NCBI RefSeq assembly: GCF_001687625.2
Contig: NZ_CP016538.2
Location: forward strand, 1,518,501 to 1,582,500
DNA: 64,000 bases
Direction of reading: 5' to 3'
Source of the DNA: Planococcus maritimus
Lineage (GTDB): Bacteria; Bacillota; Bacilli; Bacillales_A; Planococcaceae
Below, one piece after another: positions 18,951 to 28,203 of this stretch; positions within the stretch are counted from its first letter, which is position 1; the number at the start of each line of letters is the position of its first letter. Below the pieces are notes generated by a model that was not told where the DNA came from, searched no databases, and saw nothing but the letters and a program-made list of their open reading frames with translations. Both the position numbers and the translations under genes were made by a program.

Positions 18951-20648
18951 ATGCTGCGAGAATTGGATATCCGCAATTTTGCGATCATTGATACATTATC
19001 GGTCAGTTTTACAGAAGGCATGACCGTTTTGACAGGAGAAACCGGTGCAGGAAAATCGATTATTATCGATGCTGTGCATTTATTGGCAGGTGGACGAGGA
19101 AGCCAGGAATTTATTCGCCACGGGGCGCAAAAAGCTGAAATTGAAGGCTTGTTCCATATCGACAGTGCGGCGCATCCTGTCCATCGCAAGCTCGAGGATT
19201 TTGGCATCCAGGCGAGCGACGGCGATGTATTATTACGGCGTGAGTTGAACGGCAAAGGCAAAAATGTCTGCCGCATCAACGGCAAGCTTGTGACCATTTC
19301 CATTTTGCGTGAAGTGGGGGCTGCATTGATTGATATCCACGGCCAGCACGAAACCCAGGAATTGATGGATGAGAAACAACATTTACATTTATTGGATCAA
19401 TTTTCCGGGAAACTTCTGACCAAAGCAAAAGAAAGCTATAATCATACGTTTGAAAAATATACAAAACTAAAGCGAGAATTTGCGACTTATAACGAAAACG
19501 AGCAACAGATTGCCCAGCGTATTGATTTGCTGACATTTCAATTGCGTGAAATTGAAGAAGCCCAGCTTGTGCCCGGCGAAGAAGAAACCTTGCTCGACGA
19601 ACGTAAACGCTTGCAGAATTTCACCAAAATTTACGAATCGATCTCACAAGCTCATGAAGCGATTCAAGGAGAGTCGAAAGGACTTGATTGGGTCGGCAAT
19701 GCCATGAGCGAACTGGAGCATGCCGCATCAGTCGATGAACAATTCCAAGAGGCTTCGGAATCGGTGGCAGGGGCGTTTTATCAATTGCAGGACACTTCGA
19801 CAGAAATCAAGCGCATCTTGGATCAATTGGAATTCGATCCGGAACGGCTAAATGACATCGAACAGCGCCTTGCTTTATTGCAATCTTTGAAACGTAAATA
19901 CGGCGCGTCGGTTGAAGATATGCTGTTGTATCAAGAAGAACAGACGGATGAACTGGATAAACTGCTGAATCGCGACCAGCGTTTGCGCCTCGATCAGGAA
20001 AAACTGAAGGAATTGACCGAGGACTTGCGCATCGAAGCGGAAGAATTGACGATGCTCAGAAAACAAGCGGCCACCAAATTATCGAAAGCGATTATGGAAC
20101 AATTGAAAGAGCTCCATATGGGCAAAGCGTCATTCGCCGTCCAATTCAATTTGCTGCCTAAAGGCAAATTCGACCGCTTCGGCCAGGACAGCATCGCGTT
20201 CCATATTTCGACGAATGTCGGGGAGCCGTTGAAAGCGTTAACGAAAGTGGCATCAGGCGGCGAATTGTCGCGTATGATGCTGGCGCTGAAAACGATTTTC
20301 TCCAAGCACCAAGGCATCACTTCGATCATTTTCGATGAAGTCGATACAGGAGTCAGTGGCCGGGTGGCGCAGGCGATCGCTGAAAAAATCGCAGCTATTG
20401 CCCGCCATTCACAGGTGCTGTGTATTTCGCATCTGCCACAAGTCGCCGCTATGGCAGACCAGCATTTGTTTATCGAGAAAAAAGTATCAAAAGACCGTAC
20501 CACGACTGCGGTGAAAGAACTTGCAGGGCGTAAGCGTACGGAAGAAATGAGCCGCATGCTGTCAGGGGCAGAAATCACTGAACTAACTTTACAGCATGCT
20601 GATGAATTGCTGACTTTGGCAAGGGACCGGAAGTTGTTGATGAAATAA
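18951..20648 (+). CDS. recN: DNA repair ATPase RecN
   Basis: The 565-residue SMC-like protein acts early in double-strand break repair. It has Walker A GETGAGKS near residue 30, a long coiled-coil middle (about 150-380), the ABC signature SGGELSRMMLAL and Walker B IIFDEVDTGVSG. The start at ATG 18951 (MLRELDIRNF) is 7 bp after AAAGAGGTGG; the in-frame ATG 18945 is too close to that site. Only 33 bp separate it from spo0A, where B. subtilis has spoIVB. Confidence 0.96.
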   Translation: MLRELDIRNFAIIDTLSVSFTEGMTVLTGETGAGKSIIIDAVHLLAGGRGSQEFIRHGAQKAEIEGLFHIDSAAHPVHRKLEDFGIQASDGDVLLRRELNGKGKNVCRINGKLVTISILREVGAALIDIHGQHETQELMDEKQHLHLLDQFSGKLLTKAKESYNHTFEKYTKLKREFATYNENEQQIAQRIDLLTFQLREIEEAQLVPGEEETLLDERKRLQNFTKIYESISQAHEAIQGESKGLDWVGNAMSELEHAASVDEQFQEASESVAGAFYQLQDTSTEIKRILDQLEFDPERLNDIEQRLALLQSLKRKYGASVEDMLLYQEEQTDELDKLLNRDQRLRLDQEKLKELTEDLRIEAEELTMLRKQAATKLSKAIMEQLKELHMGKASFAVQFNLLPKGKFDRFGQDSIAFHISTNVGEPLKALTKVASGGELSRMMLALKTIFSKHQGITSIIFDEVDTGVSGRVAQAIAEKIAAIARHSQVLCISHLPQVAAMADQHLFIEKKVSKDRTTTAVKELAGRKRTEEMSRMLSGAEITELTLQHADELLTLARDRKLLMK

Positions 20649-20681
20649 GGGTCCGGAGCCTGTCAATTAGGAGAGAAAAAT

Positions 20682-21440
20682 ATGGAGAAAATAAAAATCG
20701 CCATTGCCGATGACAACCGAGAGCTTGTTGAATTGATGACTGAATTTCTCGATTCACAGCCGAATATGGAAGTGGTGGGCGTGGCTCATGACGGCAGGGA
20801 ATGTATCGGTATTCTGGAACAGACCGAGGCAGATATTTTGCTGCTCGATATCATCATGCCTTATTTAGATGGCATTGCGGTACTCGATGTGCTGCGTTCG
20901 AATGAGCGACTGAGCAAAATCCATGTGATCATGCTGTCCGCATTTGGCCAGGAGTCAATCATGAGCCAGGCGGCGGATTACGGGGCTTCTTATTTCATCA
21001 TGAAACCATTTGAGACGGAGCGATTGGTCGTCCAGATCAATCACATCATGAAAAATGGGGACCAAGTCGCAAGAAATGGCTTGGTAACAAAGGATGAGCT
21101 GATCACGTCGCGTTTAAAAGACATCGGTGTGCCGCCGCATCTTAAAGGCTATATGTATTTAAAAGCGGCGGTGTCGATTGTGGTAGATGAACCTTCTGCG
21201 CTCGGAAAAGTGACGAAAGAGCTGTATCCGAAAATTGCGTTGAAATTCGATACGACACCAGCACGCGTCGAAAGGTCGATCCGCCACGCCATCGAGCAAG
21301 TATGGGTGCGCAGCGAGTCCGTGGCCCATATTGCAAGTGTCTTTGGCTATAGCGAAGCTCACCTTCAAGCAAAACCAGCCAACTCTGAGTTCATCGCTAT
21401 GATTGTCGACAGCCTTGGTATGAATGACAATAAAAAATGA
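20682..21440 (+). CDS. spo0A: Response regulator Spo0A
   Basis: The 252-residue protein has a CheY-like receiver (acidic pocket Asp10-Asp11, phosphorylation site Asp56, Ser86, Lys108) and the Spo0A-specific DNA-binding domain (SALGKVTKELYPKIALKF, then TPARVERSIRHAIEQVWVRS, then KPANSEFIAMIVD). In spore formers it is the master regulator of sporulation. In the recognition region the usual AWSRGN is replaced by VWVRSES. The gene follows recN by 33 bp with no spoIVB and no room for the usual 0A-box promoter, so it is probably transcribed with recN. It may control stationary-phase or biofilm functions here. Confidence 0.95.
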   Translation: MEKIKIAIADDNRELVELMTEFLDSQPNMEVVGVAHDGRECIGILEQTEADILLLDIIMPYLDGIAVLDVLRSNERLSKIHVIMLSAFGQESIMSQAADYGASYFIMKPFETERLVVQINHIMKNGDQVARNGLVTKDELITSRLKDIGVPPHLKGYMYLKAAVSIVVDEPSALGKVTKELYPKIALKFDTTPARVERSIRHAIEQVWVRSESVAHIASVFGYSEAHLQAKPANSEFIAMIVDSLGMNDNKK

Positions 21441-21444
21441 ACGG

Positions 21445-21475
21445 CCGGTGCCTCATAAAGGCATCGGTTTTTTTT
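21445..21475 (+). terminator. recN-spo0A terminator
   Basis: CCGGTGCCT pairs with AGGCATCGG (one G-T pair) and is followed by a run of nine T. Confidence 0.9.
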
Positions 21476-21559
21476 GCGCGATAGCGCATCAGTAATAAAT
21501 GTACTAAACTACATAAGGTTATATAAAAAATGAAAAACCGCCCACAACAAACGCAACAC

Positions 21560-21587
21560 TTGCAGTGAGTTGATGACGTGATAAAAT
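21560..21587 (+). promoter_or_regulatory. Candidate promoter for the glycerophosphodiesterase gene
   Basis: TTGCAG (21560-21565) and TAAAAT (21582-21587) are 16 bp apart, 44 bp before the ATG. Confidence 0.55.
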
Positions 21588-21630
21588 GGTTGATTAAAGC
21601 TAAGTCCTATCGAATAAAGGGGAGAAAGCT

Positions 21631-22389
21631 ATGTCAGAAATCGAAATTTATGCGCATCGCGGAGCCTCAGGTCATGCACTTGAAAATACATGGAAAGCAT
21701 TTCAATTAGCGCATCAACTGCAAGTGGGAATTGAGTTGGACATCCAGATGACGCGAGATGGAATTGCGATTGTCTATCACGATGATCAATTGAACCGATT
21801 AGCCGGGATGCGGTCGGATGTCTATGCGATGGCGTACGAATCGATAAGAATGCTATCGATCCGGAAACGTTTCCGCCGTTTTGGGCGACATTCAATTCCG
21901 CTGGCTTATGAAGTCATTCATTGGGCGAAACAAAAAAATATCTCACTGAATATAGAATTAAAGTCATCCGTCGCGAAGCACCCCGATGGTCCCGAAATCG
22001 TTTCGGCCTTGCTCGAAGGCGCAAAAAATGTTCATTTATCATCATTTGACGCCGAGCTTCTGGAAAAGATGAAACGTTTGCAGCCTCACGTAGAAGTGGC
22101 TTGGATTTTAAAGCGTGCCGTTCAATGGAGTGAACTGGAGAAATATAAGGGGTTTGACAGTTTCCATTTCCACAAGAGATACCATAAAGCTAAATGGCTG
22201 GAGCCAATTGCGAAGATGGGTAAGACAGTGCGTCTTTATGGCATCGTAGGCAATGAACGTATCTTGCATGATCTTCACCCTGCGGTCAAAGGGATTATTA
22301 CAGATTATCCAGCGCGCGTGAAAGCTCTATGGAGTCAACAACAGTCAAAACCGCAACATACTAGACAAAAAACCAGCCAGGAGCAATAG
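21631..22389 (+). CDS. Glycerophosphodiester phosphodiesterase family protein (YqiK type)
   Basis: The 252-residue cytoplasmic protein has the GDPD TIM-barrel signature at its start: HRGASGHALENTWKAF, then IELDIQMTRDGIAIVYHDDQLNR, with the catalytic His and metal-binding Glu/Asp residues. It lacks a signal peptide. It probably hydrolyses glycerophosphodiesters released from phospholipids to glycerol 3-phosphate and an alcohol. The place after spo0A matches yqiK in B. subtilis. Substrate preference is not known. Its stop codon lies inside the terminator loop. Confidence 0.9.
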   Translation: MSEIEIYAHRGASGHALENTWKAFQLAHQLQVGIELDIQMTRDGIAIVYHDDQLNRLAGMRSDVYAMAYESIRMLSIRKRFRRFGRHSIPLAYEVIHWAKQKNISLNIELKSSVAKHPDGPEIVSALLEGAKNVHLSSFDAELLEKMKRLQPHVEVAWILKRAVQWSELEKYKGFDSFHFHKRYHKAKWLEPIAKMGKTVRLYGIVGNERILHDLHPAVKGIITDYPARVKALWSQQQSKPQHTRQKTSQEQ

Positions 22390-22406
22390 CTCCCGGCTGG
22401 TTTTTG
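22367..22406. terminator. Bidirectional terminator overlapping the GDPD stop codon
   Basis: AAAAACCAGCC-GGAGC and GCTCC-GGCTGGTTTTT form a strong stem with one mismatch and loop AATA. The stop codon of the plus-strand gene falls within the hairpin. The T-rich tail exists on both strands, so it can also end the convergent DUF2627 gene. Confidence 0.88.
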
Positions 22407-22429
22407 TTTGTTTACATTAATATGCTCGT

Positions 22430-22666
22430 TTATCGCTTTTGAAACCGTTCAGACACATTGCCTTTTTTGCGGTCGCGATTCAACAAAAAGCCAGCGAAAA
22501 AACCGATGCCAATTACTGTGAAGAGCGTACCGAGCGTAAACTGCATCCAGAGGGCTGGATACGGTTCGAGCAATTTATTAAAAAGGGTATCCCTCATCAA
22601 TTTAATGCCGTAAGCGGCCATGATGCCAGGGATGAGCAAAATGATAAATGCAATCAATCGTCCCAT
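22430..22666 (-). CDS. yqzF: DUF2627 small membrane protein (YqzF)
   Basis: The 78-residue protein has two membrane helices (about 3-25 and 44-64) and a basic tail (LLNRDRKKGNVSERFQKR). Length, helices and location between yqiK and bkdR match YqzF/DUF2627 of Bacillales. No function is known. It is divergent from bkdR across 128 bp. Confidence 0.85.
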   Translation of the reverse strand: MGRLIAFIILLIPGIMAAYGIKLMRDTLFNKLLEPYPALWMQFTLGTLFTVIGIGFFAGFLLNRDRKKGNVSERFQKR

Positions 22667-22794
22667 CTATTCCACATCCTTCATGTACCATTGTTTCCAA
22701 TCTGCTTAAAGTTGTCAAGAATTGTCCCCTGCGGTAGGCTAGAAACATATGTGCAGTCTATTGCATGAATTGGCACAGAAAGGTTTGAAGTGAA

Positions 22795-24837
22795 TTGCAA
22801 AAAGTGATTATTATAGGCGGAGGAAACGGCGGGTCGTCGATTCTAAAATTGCTCGTTGAGTCTGGTTGGTTTCACGTTGAAGGGGTTGCGGATATCGATG
22901 CTGCGGCACCAGCATTAGTCGAGGCGGAAAAATTTAATATTTTCACCGGATCCGATTATCGCGAATTGCCCAAAGCAGTTGATATCGTCTTCAATGTAAC
23001 AGGTGATGATGAGCTAACGCAGCGTTTGCGTCGCTATTATCCACCACGGACGGTCATCATTCCGGGAAGTGTCGCCAATATCTTTGTGCGCTTAATGGAT
23101 GAGAAAGAACATTATATCAACCGACTTAGTACCGAGAGTCATAAAGGCTCAATTATTTTCAATTCAATCGACGAAGGTATGGTTGGCATTGACCTCGACA
23201 ACCACATCCATTTCATCAATCGCAGCGCTGCCCGCATGCTTTCTGTAAAGCAAGACGAAGCCATCGGGCGCCATATTCATGAGCTGATATCGATGAGCGA
23301 ATTGCCAAGGATTCTCGAGACGGGGAGGACGGAATTAAACCGTGAACTCGAGCTGAAGGACGGCTCGAAAATCGTCACGAGCCGTTTTCCGATGATCGAT
23401 GAGACCGGCGAATTGATCGGCGCCTTTGCGGTGTTCAAAGACATTACGGAAGTGGTTTCGCTCGCAGAAGAAATTACTGACTTAAAAGAGATTCAAACGA
23501 TGCTGCAGGCGATCATCCAGTCGAGCGATGATGCTATTTCAGTGGTGGATGAAAAAGGCAACGGCTTGCTTGTCAATCCGGCTTATACAAGAATTACGGG
23601 CCTTGAGATGGAACAAGTAATTGGCCGCCCGGCATCTGCGGATATTTCAGAAGGCGAAAGCATGCACTTGAAAGCCTTGCAAACCCGGAAGCCTGTACGC
23701 GGTGTCAATTTAAAAGTTGGCCCGGCAAGGCGCGAAGTTATTGTTAATGTGGCGCCTATTATCGTCGATAACCAATTAAAAGGCAGTGTCGGGGTAATTC
23801 ACGATACGACAGAGATCCGTTCGCTCATGAAAGAGTTGGACCGGGCAAGAAGCATTATCCGGACGCTTGAATCGAAATATACCTTTGATGACATTATCGG
23901 GCTGTCGTCTGAAATGCAATTATCGCTGCAACAGGCGAAACTGGCCGCACAGACGCTCGTCACGGTGTTATTGCGCGGCGAGTCGGGAACGGGCAAGGAA
24001 TTATTTGCTCATGCCATTCATAGTGCCAGTGAGCGCCAGTTCAATAAATTCGTGCGTGTCAATTGCGCGGCGGTATCGAGTGAGCAGCTCGATGCTGAGT
24101 TGTTCGGCTATGAGGAAGGGGCGACGCTCGAAAATAGGACGGGAGCAAAGCGTGGCCTGCTTGAAGAAGCGAATAACGGCAGCATTTTCCTAGATGAAAT
24201 CGGCGAGTTGTCCCCGCAGATCCAGAGCAAATTGCTGCGGGTGTTACAAGAGCATGAAACGATGCGAATTGGCGGAACCAAACCCATTCCTGTCAATGTC
24301 CGTGTCATCGCCTCTACCAATGCCAATATGGAAAAAGCACTGTTAGACGGCGCTTTTCGCGAAGATCTATATTACCGGTTGAACCGCATGCCGATCTTAA
24401 TTCCCCCACTGCGCAGCAGGAAACAGGACATTCCGCGTATAATTGACCGCTTGTTATTGAAGCTCAATCAAGAATATGGCCGCAATGTGGAGAGTGTTTC
24501 GGAGAAAGCGGTGCAATTTTTGAAAATGTACGATTGGCCCGGCAATGTGAGGGAATTAGAAAATATTTTAAGCCGTTCAATGATTTTTATGCAGATGAAC
24601 GATAAAGTCATGACAGAAGACCATATTCCGTTAAACATGCTGAAAGCGAAAGAAGCCAAAAACGAAGTGGTCATTCCAGCATCGGCCCCTTTGCAAGAAC
24701 AATTGGAAACGGTCGAACGCGGCATTTTGCATCGCGCATTAGAAGAAGCCAAAGGCAATAAATCGAAAACGGCCAAACAACTCCAAATTTCTTTGCGTAC
24801 TTTATACTATAAGTTGGAAAAATTCGGACTATTATAG
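22795..24837 (+). CDS. bkdR: Sigma-54-type transcriptional activator BkdR with altered GAFTGA loop
   Basis: The 680-residue regulator has an N-terminal nucleotide-binding-like fold (KVIIIGGGNGGSS), two PAS domains (about 110-225 and 235-350), an AAA+ domain with Walker A GESGTGKE (395-402) and Walker B SIFLDEIGEL, and a C-terminal Fis-type helix-turn-helix (NKSKTAKQLQISLRTLYYKL). In B. subtilis BkdR activates the bkd operon with sigma-L in response to Ile and Val. Here the sigma-54-contact loop at 442-447 reads GATLEN instead of GAFTGA. The start is TTG 22795 (MQKV). It directly precedes the bkd operon. Confidence 0.93.
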   Translation: MQKVIIIGGGNGGSSILKLLVESGWFHVEGVADIDAAAPALVEAEKFNIFTGSDYRELPKAVDIVFNVTGDDELTQRLRRYYPPRTVIIPGSVANIFVRLMDEKEHYINRLSTESHKGSIIFNSIDEGMVGIDLDNHIHFINRSAARMLSVKQDEAIGRHIHELISMSELPRILETGRTELNRELELKDGSKIVTSRFPMIDETGELIGAFAVFKDITEVVSLAEEITDLKEIQTMLQAIIQSSDDAISVVDEKGNGLLVNPAYTRITGLEMEQVIGRPASADISEGESMHLKALQTRKPVRGVNLKVGPARREVIVNVAPIIVDNQLKGSVGVIHDTTEIRSLMKELDRARSIIRTLESKYTFDDIIGLSSEMQLSLQQAKLAAQTLVTVLLRGESGTGKELFAHAIHSASERQFNKFVRVNCAAVSSEQLDAELFGYEEGATLENRTGAKRGLLEEANNGSIFLDEIGELSPQIQSKLLRVLQEHETMRIGGTKPIPVNVRVIASTNANMEKALLDGAFREDLYYRLNRMPILIPPLRSRKQDIPRIIDRLLLKLNQEYGRNVESVSEKAVQFLKMYDWPGNVRELENILSRSMIFMQMNDKVMTEDHIPLNMLKAKEAKNEVVIPASAPLQEQLETVERGILHRALEEAKGNKSKTAKQLQISLRTLYYKLEKFGLL

Positions 24838-24840
24838 GGT

Positions 24841-24899
24841 TTTGCAACTCTTTGCAAGGTTTTGCAAGAATTTGCAAAGAGAACTGCTGTATTTTGCAA
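24841..24899 (+). promoter_or_regulatory. Phased array of five TTTGCAA elements upstream of ptb
   Basis: TTTGCAA occurs at 24841, 24851, 24861 and 24871, exactly 10 bp apart, and again at 24893. Its core TTGCAA is self-complementary. The array starts 4 bp after the bkdR stop and lies on one face of the helix. It has the form of a cooperative operator or upstream activating sequence for the bkd operon; BkdR is the natural candidate to bind it. A nucleoid-curvature role is also possible. Confidence 0.8.
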
Positions 24900-24923
24900 A
24901 TAAAACGCTTACATCCCTTATAT
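24894..24923 (+). promoter_or_regulatory. Candidate sigma-A promoter of the bkd operon
   Basis: The last TTGCAA of the array (24894-24899) is followed after 18 bp by TTATAT (24918-24923), 46 bp before the ptb start. No GG-N10-GC sigma-54 element could be aligned in the 131-bp bkdR-ptb gap. The assignment is tentative. Confidence 0.45.
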
Positions 24924-24968
24924 CTCAAGTTTTCTTCTGTTTTAATTAAAAAGAACGAGGTGATAGAT

Positions 24969-25877
24969 ATGACTACTTTGCAGAACATCGTCGATGAAAT
25001 CGACTTGCAGGATGAGCACGCTGTTGCAGTAGCAGCAGCTGCCGACCACGCGGTTATGGAAGCCATTTCATTGGCGCTGGACCAGAACCTGGCAAGCTTT
25101 CATCTCTATGATGATGAAGCAACTATTAAACAATTGATCGCAGCTGATTTTCCCCATTTAAAAGGGCATCCGAAACTCATGATCCACCATGTGAACGGGC
25201 CTCAACAAGCGGCAAAAGAAGCCGTTCGAGCAGTCTTCATGAATGACGCTAGCGTCTTGATGAAAGGGCATATCCCAACGGCAACCTTAATGAAAGCCGC
25301 GCTGAACGCAGAATACGGCCTTCGCACTGGCTCAGTGTTATCACATGTCGCTGCATTTGAAGTCGAGGGCTATGACCGGCTGATTTTCGTAACCGATGCC
25401 GGCATGAACATCGAACCGTCATTGCAAGAAAAAGCCCAGATCATCCGTAATGCCGTTCAAGTGGCGCGGGCGACTGGTGTGGAATTGCCGATTGTGGCAG
25501 CTCTTGCAGCCGTAGAAGTCGTCAATCCGAATATGCAAGCCACGCTAGATGCAGCAGCACTGACCGCCATGAACAAGCGTGGACAGATTACGGATTGCAT
25601 CGTTGATGGGCCACTCGCTTTAGACAACGCTATCTCTGTTGAAGCGGCTAAGCATAAGCGCATTGAAGGTGATACAGCGGGACACGCAAATATTTTGCTG
25701 GTACCGAATATCGAAGCCGGCAATATCCTTTATAAATCATTAGTCTATTTTTCCAAAGCCAAAGTCGGCGGGATCATCGCTGGTGCTAAAGCGCCGATTG
25801 TGTTGACATCACGTGCCGACAGTGCAGAAAGTAAATTATATTCTCTCGCTTTAGCTATAAGCTCAGCGAATTCATAA
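24969..25877 (+). CDS. ptb: Phosphate butyryltransferase
   Basis: The 302-residue enzyme exchanges the CoA of branched-chain acyl-CoAs for phosphate. The phosphotransacylase fold is recognised by the C-terminal DALDNAIS-type stretch (GPLALDNAISVEAAKHKRI), AGHANILLVPNIEAGNILYKSL and AGAKAPIVLTSRADS. The start at ATG 24969 (MTTLQNIVDE) follows GAGGTGA by 5 bp; upstream TTG codons fall in the TTTGCAA array. It is the first gene of the bkd operon and works with Buk to conserve ATP and release branched-chain fatty acid precursors. Confidence 0.94.
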   Translation: MTTLQNIVDEIDLQDEHAVAVAAAADHAVMEAISLALDQNLASFHLYDDEATIKQLIAADFPHLKGHPKLMIHHVNGPQQAAKEAVRAVFMNDASVLMKGHIPTATLMKAALNAEYGLRTGSVLSHVAAFEVEGYDRLIFVTDAGMNIEPSLQEKAQIIRNAVQVARATGVELPIVAALAAVEVVNPNMQATLDAAALTAMNKRGQITDCIVDGPLALDNAISVEAAKHKRIEGDTAGHANILLVPNIEAGNILYKSLVYFSKAKVGGIIAGAKAPIVLTSRADSAESKLYSLALAISSANS

Positions 25878-25966
25878 AAGCGGTTTCAATTGATTTGATT
25901 AATCGGTTGCAGGCTGCCAAACCGGATCTCTGGATCTAATCCAAACACTACTAGGAGGAATTTACG

Positions 25967-27067
25967 ATGGAAATTTTCAAAAAAATGGAAGAACATGACT
26001 ACGAGCAATTGGTATTTTGCCAAGACAAAAACTCTGGCCTAAAAGCCATCATCTGTATCCACGACACAACGCTTGGGCCAGCTCTTGGCGGCACGCGCAT
26101 GTGGAACTACGAAAGTGAAGAAGAAGCAATTGAAGATGCAATTCGCCTAGGACGTGGCATGACTTACAAAAATGCTGCAGCCGGCTTGAACCTCGGTGGC
26201 GGGAAAACCGTTATTATTGGTGATCCATTAAAAGACAAAAACGAAGAAATGTTCCGTGCTTTCGGCCGTTTCATCCAAGGTTTGAACGGGCGTTACATCA
26301 CAGCTGAAGATGTTGGAACGACTGTTGCTGACATGGACATGATCCATGAAGAAACAGACTTTGTGACAGGCATCTCTCCTGCATTTGGTTCTTCAGGCAA
26401 CCCGTCACCTGTTACAGCTTACGGCGCATATATCGGCATGAAAGCAGCCGCAATGGAAGCTTATGGCGACGATTCGCTTGAAGGCAAAACGGTAGCTGTG
26501 CAAGGCGTCGGTAACGTTGCTTACCCGCTATGCGAATACTTGCACAAAGAAGGCGCGAAGTTGATCGTAACGGACATTAACAAAGAAGCTGTTCAACGTG
26601 CTGTCGAAGCCTTTGGTGCAACAGCTGTTGAGCCGAACGAAATTTACTCACAAGATGCGGACATCTTCGCACCGTGTGCAATGGGCGCGATCATCAACGA
26701 TGACACGATTCCTCAATTGAAAGTAAAAGTAGTCGCAGGATCTGCGAATAACCAATTAAAAGAAGAACGTCACGGCGATGAGCTCGAAGCACGCGGCATC
26801 GTTTATGCACCAGACTTCGTCATCAACTCAGGCGGCGTTATCAACGTTGCGGATGAGCTTTACGGCTACAACAACGAGCGCGCGATGAAACGCGTTGAAA
26901 CAATCTACGACAGCATTACACGCATCTTCGAAATCGCGAAACGCGACGGAATTCCGAGCTATATCGCAGCAGAGCGTATGGCTGAAGAGCGCATCGAACG
27001 CGTCCGTAATTCCAGAAGTCAGTTTTTGCGCAGCGGCCATGGCCACGATATTTTAAGCAGACGCTAA
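25967..27067 (+). CDS. bcd: Leucine dehydrogenase
   Basis: The 366-residue NAD-dependent enzyme deaminates leucine, valine and isoleucine to their 2-oxo acids. The Glu/Leu/Phe/Val dehydrogenase signature PALGGTRMW and LNLGGGKT with catalytic Lys80 are present, and the NAD fold has [20 protein letters not shown] lies 9 bp before the ATG. An 89-bp gap separates it from ptb and shows no clear terminator, so it is taken as part of the operon. It supplies the substrates of the downstream BKDH complex. Confidence 0.96.
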   Translation: MEIFKKMEEHDYEQLVFCQDKNSGLKAIICIHDTTLGPALGGTRMWNYESEEEAIEDAIRLGRGMTYKNAAAGLNLGGGKTVIIGDPLKDKNEEMFRAFGRFIQGLNGRYITAEDVGTTVADMDMIHEETDFVTGISPAFGSSGNPSPVTAYGAYIGMKAAAMEAYGDDSLEGKTVAVQGVGNVAYPLCEYLHKEGAKLIVTDINKEAVQRAVEAFGATAVEPNEIYSQDADIFAPCAMGAIINDDTIPQLKVKVVAGSANNQLKEERHGDELEARGIVYAPDFVINSGGVINVADELYGYNNERAMKRVETIYDSITRIFEIAKRDGIPSYIAAERMAEERIERVRNSRSQFLRSGHGHDILSRR

Positions 27068-27094
27068 AACAGAAGGAAGAATGGAGGAATCGGT

Positions 27095-28180
27095 GTGCAA
27101 AAACAGCTGAATCGAATCCTGGTCATTAACCCCGGCTCCACATCAACAAAGATCGGCGTTTTTGACAACGATGTCCAGATCCTTGAAAAAACAATCCGCC
27201 ACTCAACTGAAGAGTTGGCGGATTTCCCTGCCATTATTGACCAGTTTCAATTTCGAAAACAAAATATACTGGAAGCTTTAGATGAAGAGGGCATGAACGT
27301 CTCGAACCTCTCTGCTGTATGCGGAAGAGGCGGACTGCTTCGCCCGATTGAAGGCGGAACTTACGCTGTCAACGAAGCAATGTTAGAAGATTTGCGTGAA
27401 GGCTATTCAGGCCAGCACGCTTCCAATTTAGGGGGCATCATCGCCCACGAAATTGCTGAAGGACTCAACATTCCGGCATTTATCGTCGATCCTGTCGTGG
27501 TCGATGAATTATCGTCCATCGCGCGTGTTTCCGGCTTTTCATTGATCGAACGCAAATCGATTTTTCATGCCTTGAACCAAAAGGCAGTAGCCAAACGCTA
27601 CGCGAAAGAAACAGGACGCGCTTATAAAGATTTGCGCCTTATTGTAACGCATATGGGCGGCGGCATTACGGTCGGTGTCCATGAGGGCGGCAAAGTGGTT
27701 GAAGTCAACAACGGTTTGCACGGCGACGGCCCATTCAGCCCAGAGCGTGCAGGAACAGTACCGGCCGGAGATTTGGTCGAACTGTGCTTTTCTGGCCAAT
27801 ATTACCGACACGAAATCATGAAAAAGTTAGTCGGGCAAGGTGGTTTAGTTGGCTATCTAGGCACAAATGATGCCGTGACGGTCGAAAAACGTATCCAAAA
27901 AGGCGATAAAGAAGCCGAACTGGTTTACGAGGCGATGGCTTATCAAGTCGCGCGCGAAATCGGCTCTGCAAGCGCGGTGTTAAAAGGGCAAGTTGATGCC
28001 ATCATTTTAACTGGTGGCTTGGCGTATGGAAAAGAATTCGTCAAATCGATATCGGACCGTATTTCTTGGATTGGCGATGTTGTAGTCCATCCCGGTGAGA
28101 ACGAATTGCAAGCACTTGCAGAAGGCGCAAGCCGTGTGCTTGACGGCGAAGAACAAGCTCGAATTTATCCAAACGGTTAA
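27095..28180 (+). CDS. buk: Branched-chain fatty acid (butyrate) kinase
   Basis: The 361-residue acetokinase-family enzyme makes ATP from acyl phosphates supplied by Ptb. It opens with [18 protein letters not shown] and contains [39 protein letters not shown], the nucleotide-binding core of the family. The start is GTG 27095 after ATGGAGGAA. The bcd-buk-lpdV gene order matches the bkd operons of Bacillales. Confidence 0.95.
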   Translation: MQKQLNRILVINPGSTSTKIGVFDNDVQILEKTIRHSTEELADFPAIIDQFQFRKQNILEALDEEGMNVSNLSAVCGRGGLLRPIEGGTYAVNEAMLEDLREGYSGQHASNLGGIIAHEIAEGLNIPAFIVDPVVVDELSSIARVSGFSLIERKSIFHALNQKAVAKRYAKETGRAYKDLRLIVTHMGGGITVGVHEGGKVVEVNNGLHGDGPFSPERAGTVPAGDLVELCFSGQYYRHEIMKKLVGQGGLVGYLGTNDAVTVEKRIQKGDKEAELVYEAMAYQVAREIGSASAVLKGQVDAIILTGGLAYGKEFVKSISDRISWIGDVVVHPGENELQALAEGASRVLDGEEQARIYPNG

Positions 28181-28203
28181 TCATTCCAAAGGAGGAATAC
28201 CCA

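Noticed and set aside
24838..24968. Sigma-54 (-24/-12) promoter for the bkd operon
   Set aside because: Each TTTGCAA provides a GC like the -12 element, but none has GG at the required distance upstream. A more distant site cannot be excluded.
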